Position numbers and translations under genes: made by a program. Below the pieces are notes generated by a model, which saw only the letters and a list, made by a program, of their open reading frames with translations, made no database searches and was not told where the DNA came from. A stretch of 7,107 nt of DNA from Gulosibacter sediminis (GTDB lineage: Bacteria > Actinomycetota > Actinomycetes > Actinomycetales > Microbacteriaceae): positions 106,502 through 113,608 of the forward strand of contig NZ_JACXJG010000012.1 of NCBI RefSeq assembly GCF_014904065.1, read 5' to 3'. Below are positions 1 through 7,107 of the stretch, piece after piece; position 1 is the first letter of the stretch; each line of letters starts with the position of its first letter.

Positions 1-32
1 TCGTCTACGCGTACGAGCACGGGCTGCTCTAG
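1..32 (+). CDS. 3' end of an unidentified upstream gene (partial)
   Basis: Reading from position 3, the last nine codons give V-Y-A-Y-E-H-G-L-L followed by TAG at 30-32. This frame is open to the window edge. The fragment is too short to name a family. It is called only because the density and + strand direction of the neighbours make a gene ending here likely; it could equally be a chance open frame. Nothing else in the first 110 bases looks coding with confidence. Confidence 0.3.
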   Translation, partial: VYAYEHGLL

Positions 33-113
33 ATTGCGCACCGGCGACAGAGTCATACCTGCGTATGACGCCCGTTCGGATGTGTCGCTGACGAATCATG
101 CTGAGCCTGGTCG

Positions 114-119
114 TAACGT
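114..119 (+). promoter_or_regulatory. candidate -10 box (TAACGT) for a leaderless transcript of the ABC-like gene
   Basis: TAACGT fits the actinobacterial TAnnnT -10 pattern and ends 7 nt before the ATG at 127, so transcription would begin at or next to the start codon. The same geometry occurs ahead of the leuA leader peptide (907) and uppS (3550). No convincing -35 is visible; CTGACG at 88-93 is the nearest match but sits about 20 nt away. The spacing is seen directly; promoter function is inferred. Confidence 0.4.
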
Positions 120-126
120 GGATCGC

Positions 127-867
127 ATGAACGCCCAACCCAAATTCGCTGCCGGGCAACACGCCCCCGGTGCGTACGGGATGGAAGTGTTCGGCCTCCA
201 CCGCACCGGCAATGCGCCGCTGCATCGCGTCAGCTTTGTTGCGCGCAGGGGCGAGACCACGGCGCTGTTGTCGCCCGACGGCTCGGGCGGCGCCGTGTTG
301 CGTGCCGCCCTCGGCTTCGAGCCCGTTGAGTCGGGTTTTAGCGTCATCGAGGGTCGGCGCTTCGTGCCGGCCCCCGGTCCCGAGCCGATTGCCGACCCCG
401 AGCGGGTAGGCGTACTGTTGCGCGACCCGGTGGTCACGCAGGGGCGCACCCTTGACGAGCACCTGCGCCAGGGGCTTCTGCCTGATCACCGTGGGGCGCT
501 CGGGCAGCAGGAAGTGCAGACGCTTCGCGACTCGCTTGGCTTCATGAACGCCGGCAGCGCTATCGTGTCGGAGTTGCCGCTCTCGCTGCAGTACCGCGTC
601 GCCATTGGGCGAGCGGTCGCCGCGAGGCCCGCCATCATCGCCGCCGACGACCCCTACGGTGGCCTCCCGGAGCGCGAGCGCCACCTGCTCGTGTCGTTGC
701 TGCGCGCGGTTGCCAGCGAGCACGGCATCGGCGTCGTGCACGCGACGGGCGATGTCGACCTCGCCACGCGGGCAAATCACGTCGTCGTGATCGAGGGCGG
801 GCGCATCACGAACGACCTGCGCGGCACCCTGCGCGTGCAGCGGCTGCTCGGTCGCAACGTGCGCTAG
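127..867 (+). CDS. degenerate ABC-transporter ATPase-like protein
   Basis: A 246-aa protein with the outline of an ABC nucleotide-binding domain but damaged motifs throughout. Residue numbers count from ATG 127. The Walker A region reads SPDGSGGAV (49-57) where GxxGxGK[S/T] is expected, so the phosphate-binding Lys is Gly and the following Ser/Thr is Ala. The Q-loop position looks like Arg (R99 in LLRDP). The signature is LSLQY (152-156) instead of LSGGQ, although the following RVAIGRAVAARP is typical. Walker B ends in Asp-Asp-Pro (174-176), with the catalytic Glu replaced by Asp. The H-loop is T-G-D (207-209) instead of T-H-D. The tail VVVIEGGRI is normal for the family. No membrane segment is seen. 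ATG 127 was chosen because a -10-like box lies 7 nt upstream; an in-frame TTG at 34 and ATG at 181 are alternatives. It is probably a pseudo-ATPase, perhaps paired with a permease encoded upstream, but its substrate and role are unknown. Confidence 0.7.
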   Translation: MNAQPKFAAGQHAPGAYGMEVFGLHRTGNAPLHRVSFVARRGETTALLSPDGSGGAVLRAALGFEPVESGFSVIEGRRFVPAPGPEPIADPERVGVLLRDPVVTQGRTLDEHLRQGLLPDHRGALGQQEVQTLRDSLGFMNAGSAIVSELPLSLQYRVAIGRAVAARPAIIAADDPYGGLPERERHLLVSLLRAVASEHGIGVVHATGDVDLATRANHVVVIEGGRITNDLRGTLRVQRLLGRNVR

Positions 868-876
868 CTCGACGGG

Positions 877-890
877 CGCCAATTTTGGCG
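877..890. repeat. 14-bp inverted repeat upstream of the leuA leader promoter (possible operator)
   Basis: CGCCAA-TT-TTGGCG is a perfect 6-bp inverted repeat with a 2-nt centre. It lies just upstream of the TACGCT -10 box, about 17-30 nt before the presumed start of transcription at 907. That is a natural position for a repressor to block RNA polymerase. It begins 9 nt after the ABC-like gene's stop codon, so a short hairpin at the end of that transcript is an alternative, but no U-tract follows. Function is inferred. Confidence 0.35.
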
Positions 891-894
891 GTGC

Positions 895-900
895 TACGCT
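895..900 (+). promoter_or_regulatory. candidate -10 box (TACGCT) for the leuA leader transcript
   Basis: TACGCT matches TAnnnT and ends 6 nt before the leader ATG at 907. This predicts a transcript that starts at or next to that ATG and carries no 5' untranslated region. The leader has no Shine-Dalgarno of its own, which fits leaderless translation as is common in actinobacteria. A clear -35 hexamer is not visible. Confidence 0.5.
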
Positions 901-906
901 AATCGC

Positions 907-936
907 ATGCATTCGTACGGCACCCTCCTCCTTCTA

Positions 937-954
<18 letters not shown>
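907..954 (+). CDS. leuL: leuA leader peptide, leucine-rich (15 aa)
   Basis: The frame ATG 907 to TAG 952 encodes M-H-S-Y-G-T-L-L-L-L-C-R-G-G-A. Codons 7-10 are four consecutive Leu codons, CTC CTC CTT CTA (925-936), and CTA is normally rare in a genome this GC-rich. A run of codons for the end product directly ahead of a leucine biosynthesis gene is the hallmark of a ribosome-sensing leader. The Leu codons end 2 nt before the 5' arm of a strong hairpin (939-947), so a ribosome paused there would control that arm. The stop codon itself is part of the hairpin stem. Translation is predicted from a leaderless mRNA (see the -10 box at 895). The peptide is a sensor and is unlikely to have a function of its own. 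Confidence 0.8.
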
Positions 955-2764
<1,810 letters not shown>

Positions 2765-2779
2765 GTACGAGGGCTGAGG

Positions 2780-3544
2780 ATGCCGAACTATACCGACGAG
2801 GTCGTGATTCTTCGCGGCCGTCCGCTCGGTGAGGCCGACCGCATCCTCACCTGTTTCGGGCGACAGCACGGCAAGATCAGTGCTGTCGCCCGCGGCGTGC
2901 GCCGTACCGCGTCGAAATTCGGCGCACGCGTCGAGGCGGGCAACGTCATCGACGCGCAGTTCTACACTCGTGGCCACGGACCCGCCGGCCTCGACACCCT
3001 CACCCAGGCCGTCACGGTGCACAGCTTCGCGGCCAAAATGGTTGACGACTTCGACGTCTACACGATGTCGGCCGCGATCCTTGAGGCGGCAGACCGCATC
3101 CTCGAGGCCGAGCCGGCGCCGTTGCAGTTTGCCCAGCTCGTCGGCTCGCTGCGGTATCTCGCGCGGCGTGAGCATCCCGCCGGGCTCGTACTCGACGCCT
3201 ACCTGCTGCGTTCCCTCTCGCTGGCCGGTTGGCGGCCGACATTCACCGACTGCGCCCGCTGCGGCAAGCCCGGCCCGCACTCGCGCATCTCGCTCACCGC
3301 TGGCGGCGCGGTGTGTGACGACGACGCCCGCTCGAGCGGTGCCGTCATGTATGCGGATGTCGACACCATGCGCCTGCTCTGGGCCCTGCTCGCTGGCAAC
3401 TGGGGCGTTGCTGAGGCGAGCGACGACGGCACGCGCGCGGCCGCGCATCGCATCGTGAGCGCGTACGCGCAGTTTCACCTCGAACGCGGGCTTCGGTCGA
3501 TGGCGGTGCACGACCAGGATCGCCCCGGCCCCGGCGTACCCTAA
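2780..3544 (+). CDS. recO: DNA repair protein RecO
   Basis: RecO binds SSB-coated single-stranded DNA and, with RecR, helps load RecA at gaps; it also anneals strands. The 254-aa length is normal. The N-terminal OB-fold (about 1-80) is recognisable from [19 protein letters not shown] and the following [12 protein letters not shown]. An all-helical middle follows, with a zinc-finger region at 158-182. That region has C158-x2-C161 and C179, but the fourth ligand position is occupied by D182 (C-D-D-D), so the usual CxxC...CxxC is incomplete. Asp could still coordinate zinc, or the site may be structural only; RecO proteins lacking the Cys motif are known. The start ATG 2780 has GAGGG at 2769-2773 at 6-nt spacing. 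It lies 15 nt after leuA and 5 nt before uppS, and pairing of recO with uppS is common in actinobacteria. Confidence 0.93.
   Translation: MPNYTDEVVILRGRPLGEADRILTCFGRQHGKISAVARGVRRTASKFGARVEAGNVIDAQFYTRGHGPAGLDTLTQAVTVHSFAAKMVDDFDVYTMSAAILEAADRILEAEPAPLQFAQLVGSLRYLARREHPAGLVLDAYLLRSLSLAGWRPTFTDCARCGKPGPHSRISLTAGGAVCDDDARSSGAVMYADVDTMRLLWALLAGNWGVAEASDDGTRAAAHRIVSAYAQFHLERGLRSMAVHDQDRPGPGVP
3537..3542 (+). promoter_or_regulatory. candidate -10 box (TACCCT) for uppS, overlapping the recO stop
   Basis: TACCCT matches TAnnnT, ends inside the recO TAA (3542-3544) and sits 7 nt before the uppS ATG at 3550. The stretch TACCCTAATCGGT-ATG closely resembles TACGCTAATCGC-ATG ahead of the leuA leader peptide. 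No Shine-Dalgarno is visible before uppS, which fits leaderless translation. A -35 is not evident, and the stop-codon sequence contributes to the match, so this remains a candidate. Confidence 0.45.
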
Positions 3545-3549
3545 TCGGT

Positions 3550-4353
3550 ATGACTACGCCCGAGGCCCGCACGTTCAAGCCCCTGGACTGGACGGGACTC
3601 ACGCCGCCGGCGTTTCCGAGCGGCTCAGTTCCCGAACACGTCGCCGTCGTCATGGACGGCAACGGCCGCTGGGCAAACCAGCGAGGCCTGCCGCGCACCG
3701 AGGGGCACCGCGCTGGTGAGGCCGCGCTGCTCGACGTTGTAGCGGGCGCCGTGCAGGCAGGCGTGAAGCACCTTTCGGTCTACGCGTTCTCGACCGAGAA
3801 CTGGGCCCGCTCGGCCGCCGAGGTGCGATTTCTCATGGGCTTCAATCGCGAGGTGCTGCACCGGCAGCGAGATCAGCTGCATGCCTGGGGCGTGAAGGTA
3901 GTGTGGTCGGGCAACCGCACCCGCCTGTGGAAGTCGGTGATCAAGGACTTGCTCGCCGCCGAAGAACTTACCCGCAACAACACCGGCATGACGCTGAATA
4001 TGTGTGTCAACTACGGCGGGCGCGTTGAGCTGCGGGATGCGGTGCAGGCAATCGCGCGTGACGTCGCGGCGGGCAAGCTCAAGCCCGAACGCATCCGTGA
4101 GTCGCACATTGCGGCACACCTGTACCAGCCACAGCTGCCCGACGTCGACCTGTTCGTGCGCTCGTCGGGGGAGCAGCGCACCTCGAACTTCCTGCTCTGG
4201 GAGTCGGCCTATGCCGAGATGGTGTTTCTCGACACGCTGTGGCCAGACTTCACGCGAGAAGATCTCTGGCGCGCCATCGGACTCTACGTGTCTCGCGACC
4301 GCCGCTTCGGCGGTGCGGTCGACGCGCCGCAGCACGCCACGGAAACACCTTGA
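3550..4353 (+). CDS. uppS: isoprenyl transferase (polyprenyl diphosphate synthase, UppS family)
   Basis: A cis-prenyltransferase that adds isopentenyl units to an allylic diphosphate, giving the lipid carrier precursor for peptidoglycan and other wall polymers. The 267-aa length is usual. Visible motifs are VMDGNGRWA with the Mg-binding Asp (D36), GHRAG soon after, YAFSTENW (78-85), and the substrate-binding tail R204-S-S-G-E-Q-R210-x-S212-NFLLW ending in AYAE with the second metal ligand E223. Every expected key residue is present. Chain length cannot be read from the sequence; by analogy with the mycobacterial enzyme encoded beside recO, a decaprenyl or similar long-chain product is likely. 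A short extension of about 28 residues precedes the catalytic core. No Shine-Dalgarno is seen, and a -10-like box directly upstream suggests its own leaderless promoter in addition to read-through from recO. Confidence 0.94.
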   Translation: MTTPEARTFKPLDWTGLTPPAFPSGSVPEHVAVVMDGNGRWANQRGLPRTEGHRAGEAALLDVVAGAVQAGVKHLSVYAFSTENWARSAAEVRFLMGFNREVLHRQRDQLHAWGVKVVWSGNRTRLWKSVIKDLLAAEELTRNNTGMTLNMCVNYGGRVELRDAVQAIARDVAAGKLKPERIRESHIAAHLYQPQLPDVDLFVRSSGEQRTSNFLLWESAYAEMVFLDTLWPDFTREDLWRAIGLYVSRDRRFGGAVDAPQHATETP

Positions 4354-4380
4354 CGGCAACAATCTGCTTTACTGGACGGC

Positions 4381-5031
4381 GTGCAACAACTACGCCTCTT
4401 TGAATCAGGCCGTTCGAAGTACCTCGACGTCGACGCGATTCAACGTCGCATTCACGCCGATGTGGCGGGTGGTACCCACCCGAGCACGGTGATCTACTCG
4501 GAGTTCGACCCCGTCTACACGGCCGGCTCTCGCACCGCCGATGCCGACATTCCGAACGAGGATGTGCCGATCGTGCGCATCGACCGCGGCGGTTCGGTGA
4601 CCTACCACGGCCCGGGGCAACTCGTCGCGTACCCGATCGTGCTCATTCACGGCCGACAGGATGTCGTCGCCTACGTGCGGGCCCTCGAAGCGGCCGTCAT
4701 GGGCGCCGTCGCCGAGCTGGGAGTGCAGAGCCAGCGCGTCGACGGCCGCACCGGCGTGTGGCTGGTGCGCGATGGCGTGCCCGACCGCAAGCTTTGTGCC
4801 ATTGGCGTGCGCTTCTCGAAGCACGCGACGATGCACGGGCTCGCACTCAACGTGCATCCGAAGCTGCACGACTTCGATCGCATTGTGCCGTGCGGCATCC
4901 GCGACGCCGGTGTCACCTCGCTTGCCGAGCTCGGTGTCGACGCCAGCCTCGCCGAAATCGCCGACGTGCTGCACCCGCACCTCGACCGTCAACTTGTCCG
5001 TTTCCAGGCACCCGTGGAGGTGACCGCATGA
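4381..5031 (+). CDS. lipB: lipoyl(octanoyl) transferase LipB
   Basis: LipB moves an octanoyl group from octanoyl-ACP to the lipoyl-domain lysine of target proteins (2-oxoacid dehydrogenase E2 subunits, GcvH), forming a thioester on its active-site Cys. The 216-aa protein has [12 protein letters not shown] (69-80), the catalytic Lys in RKLCAIGVR (K137), HGLALNV shortly after, and the catalytic Cys in VPCGI (C171). The start is GTG 4381, giving QQLRLFESG as in other LipB N-termini. Its ribosome site is poor (GGA at 4374-4376), and a weak -10-like TTTACT at 4368-4373 raises the possibility of leaderless initiation. It begins 27 nt after uppS and overlaps lipA by 4 nt (ATGA), implying coupled translation of the two lipoate enzymes. 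Confidence 0.95.
   Translation: MQQLRLFESGRSKYLDVDAIQRRIHADVAGGTHPSTVIYSEFDPVYTAGSRTADADIPNEDVPIVRIDRGGSVTYHGPGQLVAYPIVLIHGRQDVVAYVRALEAAVMGAVAELGVQSQRVDGRTGVWLVRDGVPDRKLCAIGVRFSKHATMHGLALNVHPKLHDFDRIVPCGIRDAGVTSLAELGVDASLAEIADVLHPHLDRQLVRFQAPVEVTA
5016..5023 (+). promoter_or_regulatory. near-perfect Shine-Dalgarno for lipA inside lipB
   Basis: GGAGGTGA (5016-5023) is a full match to the 16S anti-Shine-Dalgarno core, with the GGAGG ending 7 nt before ATG 5028. It fixes the lipA start. It is much stronger than the sites before uppS and lipB, so lipA can be initiated independently of coupling from lipB. Confidence 0.85.
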
Positions 5032-6053
5032 ACACGCTCGCACCCGAAGGGCGAAAGCTGCTGCGCGTTGAGGCGCGTAACGCCGAGACCCCGATTGAGA
5101 CCAAGCCCGAGTGGATTCGCACCCGCGCCACCGCGAACGAGCAGTACCAGGACGTCAAGCGCCTCGCGCGCCAGAGCAACCTGCACACCGTCTGCGAAGA
5201 GGCGGGTTGCCCGAACATCTACGAGTGCTGGGAGGACCGCGAAGCGACGTTCCTCATCGGCGGCGACCAGTGCACCCGCCGCTGCGACTTCTGCATGATC
5301 GCGACGGGTAAGCCCCTCGACTACGACCGCGAGGAGCCGCGCCGAGTGGCCGAGTCGGTGCGCGAGCTCGGCCTCCGCTATGCGACCGTCACGGGGGTCG
5401 CGCGCGACGACCTGCCGGACGGCGCTTCCTGGCTCTTCGCCGAGACCGCGAGGCAAGTTCACGCGCTGAATCCGGGCACCGGCGTCGAGCTGCTCGTCGA
5501 TGACTTCCGCGGCGGCGACGACGCGATCGTCGCGGTCTGCGAGGCTGAACCCGAGGTGTTCGCCCACAACATCGAGACGGTGCCGCGTATCTTCAAGGAG
5601 ATCCGCCCTGGGTTCCGCTACGACCGATCGTTGCGGATGCTCGCCCGGGCGAGCGAGCTTGGCATGGTTACGAAGTCGAACCTCATTCTCGGCATGGGGG
5701 AGACCCGCAACGAGATCGAGGCGACAATGCGCGAGCTGCGCGAACACGATGTCGACATCCTCACGCTGACCCAGTACCTGCGCCCGAGCAAGCTGCACCA
5801 CCCGATCGATCGCTGGGTGAAGCCCGAAGAGTTCATCGAGCTCTCCGACATTGCTCGCGAGCTCGGCTTCGTCGGCGTCATGGCCGGTCCGCTCGTGCGT
5901 TCCTCGTACCGGGCCGGCCGCCTGTGGGCCCAAGCGACCAAGGCTAAGGGTCGCCCGATTCCGGAGCAGCTCGCGCACCTCGACAGCGACACCCCGGCGC
6001 GTCAGGAAGCCACCGAGGTGCTCGCTCGCCACATGGCTAAGATGGGAAGCTGA
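5028..6053 (+). CDS. lipA: lipoyl synthase LipA (radical SAM)
   Basis: LipA inserts two sulfur atoms at C6 and C8 of the protein-bound octanoyl group made by LipB, completing the lipoyl cofactor. The 341-aa protein shows both iron-sulfur motifs. The auxiliary cluster has C56-x4-C61-x5-C67 ([12 protein letters not shown]), whose sulfide is the donor. The radical SAM cluster has C82-x3-C86-x2-C89 (CTRRCDFC). The conserved RSSY (291-294) near the C-terminus supplies the unusual serine ligand to the auxiliary cluster. Other family landmarks are [24 protein letters not shown] and [11 protein letters not shown]. The frame is open for 270 nt upstream, but ATG 5028 is set by the GGAGGTGA site. It is directly linked to lipB, and the glycyl-tRNA synthetase gene follows after 51 nt. 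Confidence 0.97.
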   Translation: MNTLAPEGRKLLRVEARNAETPIETKPEWIRTRATANEQYQDVKRLARQSNLHTVCEEAGCPNIYECWEDREATFLIGGDQCTRRCDFCMIATGKPLDYDREEPRRVAESVRELGLRYATVTGVARDDLPDGASWLFAETARQVHALNPGTGVELLVDDFRGGDDAIVAVCEAEPEVFAHNIETVPRIFKEIRPGFRYDRSLRMLARASELGMVTKSNLILGMGETRNEIEATMRELREHDVDILTLTQYLRPSKLHHPIDRWVKPEEFIELSDIARELGFVGVMAGPLVRSSYRAGRLWAQATKAKGRPIPEQLAHLDSDTPARQEATEVLARHMAKMGS

Positions 6054-6089
6054 TTCTCGCTGGCTCTGCGCCGGCGCCCGCCCACCATC

Positions 6090-6094
6090 AGGAG
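6090..6094 (+). promoter_or_regulatory. Shine-Dalgarno of glyS
   Basis: AGGAG lies 10 nt before ATG 6105 and supports that start. The 51-nt lipA-glyS gap otherwise holds a 10-bp palindrome, GCGCCGGCGC (6068-6077), with no U-tract. No -10-like box is evident in it, so glyS is most simply transcribed with the upstream genes. Confidence 0.6.
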
Positions 6095-6104
6095 TGTTCA
6101 TCAG

Positions 6105-7107
6105 ATGGCAGCCTCCAAGCTCGACCAGGTCATCGCGCTCGCTAAGCGACGCGGCTTTGTGTACCAGGCGGGTGAAATCTATGGAGGCTCGCGCTCGGCG
6201 TGGGACTACGGCCCCCTCGGCGTCGAACTCAAGGAGAACATCAAGCAGCAGTGGTGGCAGTACTTCGTGCGTGGCCGCGCCGACATGGTCGGCCTCGACT
6301 CGGCGGTGATTCTGCCGAAGCGCGTGTGGGAGGCCTCGGGCCACGTCGCGACGTTCACCGACCCGCTCATCGAGTGCACGAACTGCCACAAGCGCCAGCG
6401 GCAGGACCACCTGCTCGAGGCATTCGAGGCAAAGAAGGGCCGCGAGGCGACGGGCATGGACGAGATCGTCTGCCCCGAGTGCGGTACCAAGGGCCAGTGG
6501 ACCGAGCCCCAGAACTTCTCGGGCCTCATGAAGACCTACCTCGGCGCGGTCGACAACGAAGAGGGCCTGCACTACCTGCGCCCCGAGACGGCGCAGGGTA
6601 TCTTCGTCAACTTCAACAACGTGGTGACGACTGCGCGGAAGAAGCCGCCGTTCGGCATCGGCCAGGTCGGCAAGTCGTTCCGCAACGAGATCACGCCCGG
6701 AAACTTCATCTTCCGCACCCGCGAGTTCGAGCAGATGGAAATCGAGTACTTCGTGCCGCCAGCGGATGCGTCGCAGCACTTCGATGAGTGGGTCGAGGCC
6801 TGCTGGAACTGGTTCGTCGACCTCGGCATCAACCCCGAGCACATGCGCCAGTTCGACGTCCCCGCCGACGAGCGCGCGCACTACTCTGACCGCACGATCG
6901 ACTTCGAGTACGAGTTCGGCTTCAGCGGCAGCGCCTGGGGCGAGCTCATGGGTGTGGCCAACCGCACCGACTTCGACCTCAAGTCGCACACGGACGCGTC
7001 GGGCACCTCGCTGCAGTTCTTCGACCAGGCGGCCGGCGAGCACTACACGCCGTATGTGATCGAGCCTTCGTTCGGTCTCACCCGCTCGCTCATGGCGTTC
7101 CTCGTCG
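6105..7107 (+). CDS. glyS: glycyl-tRNA synthetase, dimeric class II type (3' end outside window)
   Basis: This enzyme charges tRNA-Gly with glycine. The frame from ATG 6105 is open to the window edge, giving 334 codons of the roughly 460 usual for the single-chain alpha2 enzyme, so the anticodon-binding domain is missing only because the window ends. The opening ([18 protein letters not shown], then WDYGPLG) is typical of the family. A zinc site has C91-x2-C94 and C123-x2-C126. Class II motif 2 is seen at [24 protein letters not shown] (R193-N-E195 and onward), followed by the EIEYF strand. The motif 3 region G-L-T-R (324-327) is reached just before the edge. It is unrelated to the two-subunit GlyQ/GlyS enzyme of many Gram-negatives, although the gene name is shared. 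Confidence 0.96.
   Translation, partial: MAASKLDQVIALAKRRGFVYQAGEIYGGSRSAWDYGPLGVELKENIKQQWWQYFVRGRADMVGLDSAVILPKRVWEASGHVATFTDPLIECTNCHKRQRQDHLLEAFEAKKGREATGMDEIVCPECGTKGQWTEPQNFSGLMKTYLGAVDNEEGLHYLRPETAQGIFVNFNNVVTTARKKPPFGIGQVGKSFRNEITPGNFIFRTREFEQMEIEYFVPPADASQHFDEWVEACWNWFVDLGINPEHMRQFDVPADERAHYSDRTIDFEYEFGFSGSAWGELMGVANRTDFDLKSHTDASGTSLQFFDQAAGEHYTPYVIEPSFGLTRSLMAFLV

Noticed and set aside
34..126. TTG at 34 as the start of the ABC-like gene, adding 31 N-terminal residues
   Set aside because: There is no ribosome site before it, the added residues resemble nothing in the family, and a -10-like box lies 7 nt before ATG 127. It cannot be fully excluded.
4350..4380. TTGACG at 4350-4355 as a -35 for lipB
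   Set aside because: No acceptable -10 box lies 16-19 nt downstream. The only -10-like hexamer (TTTACT, 4368-4373) is 12 nt away and lacks the key A, and TTGACG overlaps the uppS stop.
6068..6077. Palindrome GCGCCGGCGC between lipA and glyS as a terminator or operator
   Set aside because: It would form only a 3-bp stem with a 4-nt loop and has no T-tract. Such palindromes are common by chance at this GC content.
4989..7043. A 684-codon open frame on the - strand across lipA and glyS
   Set aside because: It lies opposite two unmistakable conserved genes, has a low-complexity Arg/Ala/Val/Leu/Glu/Asp composition, and is explained by GC-rich codon bias keeping the antisense frame free of stops. 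The other antisense frames opposite leuA, uppS and lipB are the same artefact.

Overview
The window is about two-thirds G+C, and every convincing gene lies on the + strand, densely packed. The gene set and order (leuA, recO, uppS, lipB, lipA, glyS), the fungal/actinobacterial-type LeuA, the leaderless-style promoters and a leucine leader pseudoknot ahead of leuA all point to a high-GC actinobacterium. Microbacteriaceae or a close relative is my best guess; that level is an inference from gene order and protein style, not from a search.

Layout. Positions 1-32 hold the last codons of an unidentified gene. Positions 127-867 encode an ABC-ATPase-like protein whose ATP-binding and catalytic motifs are all eroded. 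Positions 868-1024 form the leuA control region: an inverted repeat, a TAnnnT-type -10 box, a leaderless 15-codon leader peptide with four consecutive Leu codons (907-954), a GC-rich hairpin with a pseudoknot partner, and the leuA Shine-Dalgarno. Then come leuA (1025-2764), recO (2780-3544), uppS (3550-4353), lipB (4381-5031), lipA (5028-6053) and the first 334 codons of glyS (6105 to the window edge). Gaps between these genes are -4 to 51 nt, and no intrinsic terminator is visible, so they could be read as one long operon with internal promoters. The best internal promoter candidate overlaps the recO stop codon, just ahead of uppS.

How the genes relate. LeuA commits carbon to leucine, and its leader appears to sense leucyl-tRNA supply by ribosome position on the Leu codons. 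RecO acts in recombinational repair. UppS makes the polyprenyl diphosphate carrier for the cell wall. LipB and LipA make protein-bound lipoate (octanoyl transfer, then sulfur insertion). GlyS charges tRNA-Gly. Apart from the lipB/lipA pair, these are housekeeping genes that share transcription rather than a pathway.

The most interesting parts are the compact leuA leader RNA, which has at least three mutually exclusive pairings, and the degenerate ABC-ATPase paralogue just upstream. I found no mobile element, CRISPR array, tRNA, rRNA or defence system in the window.
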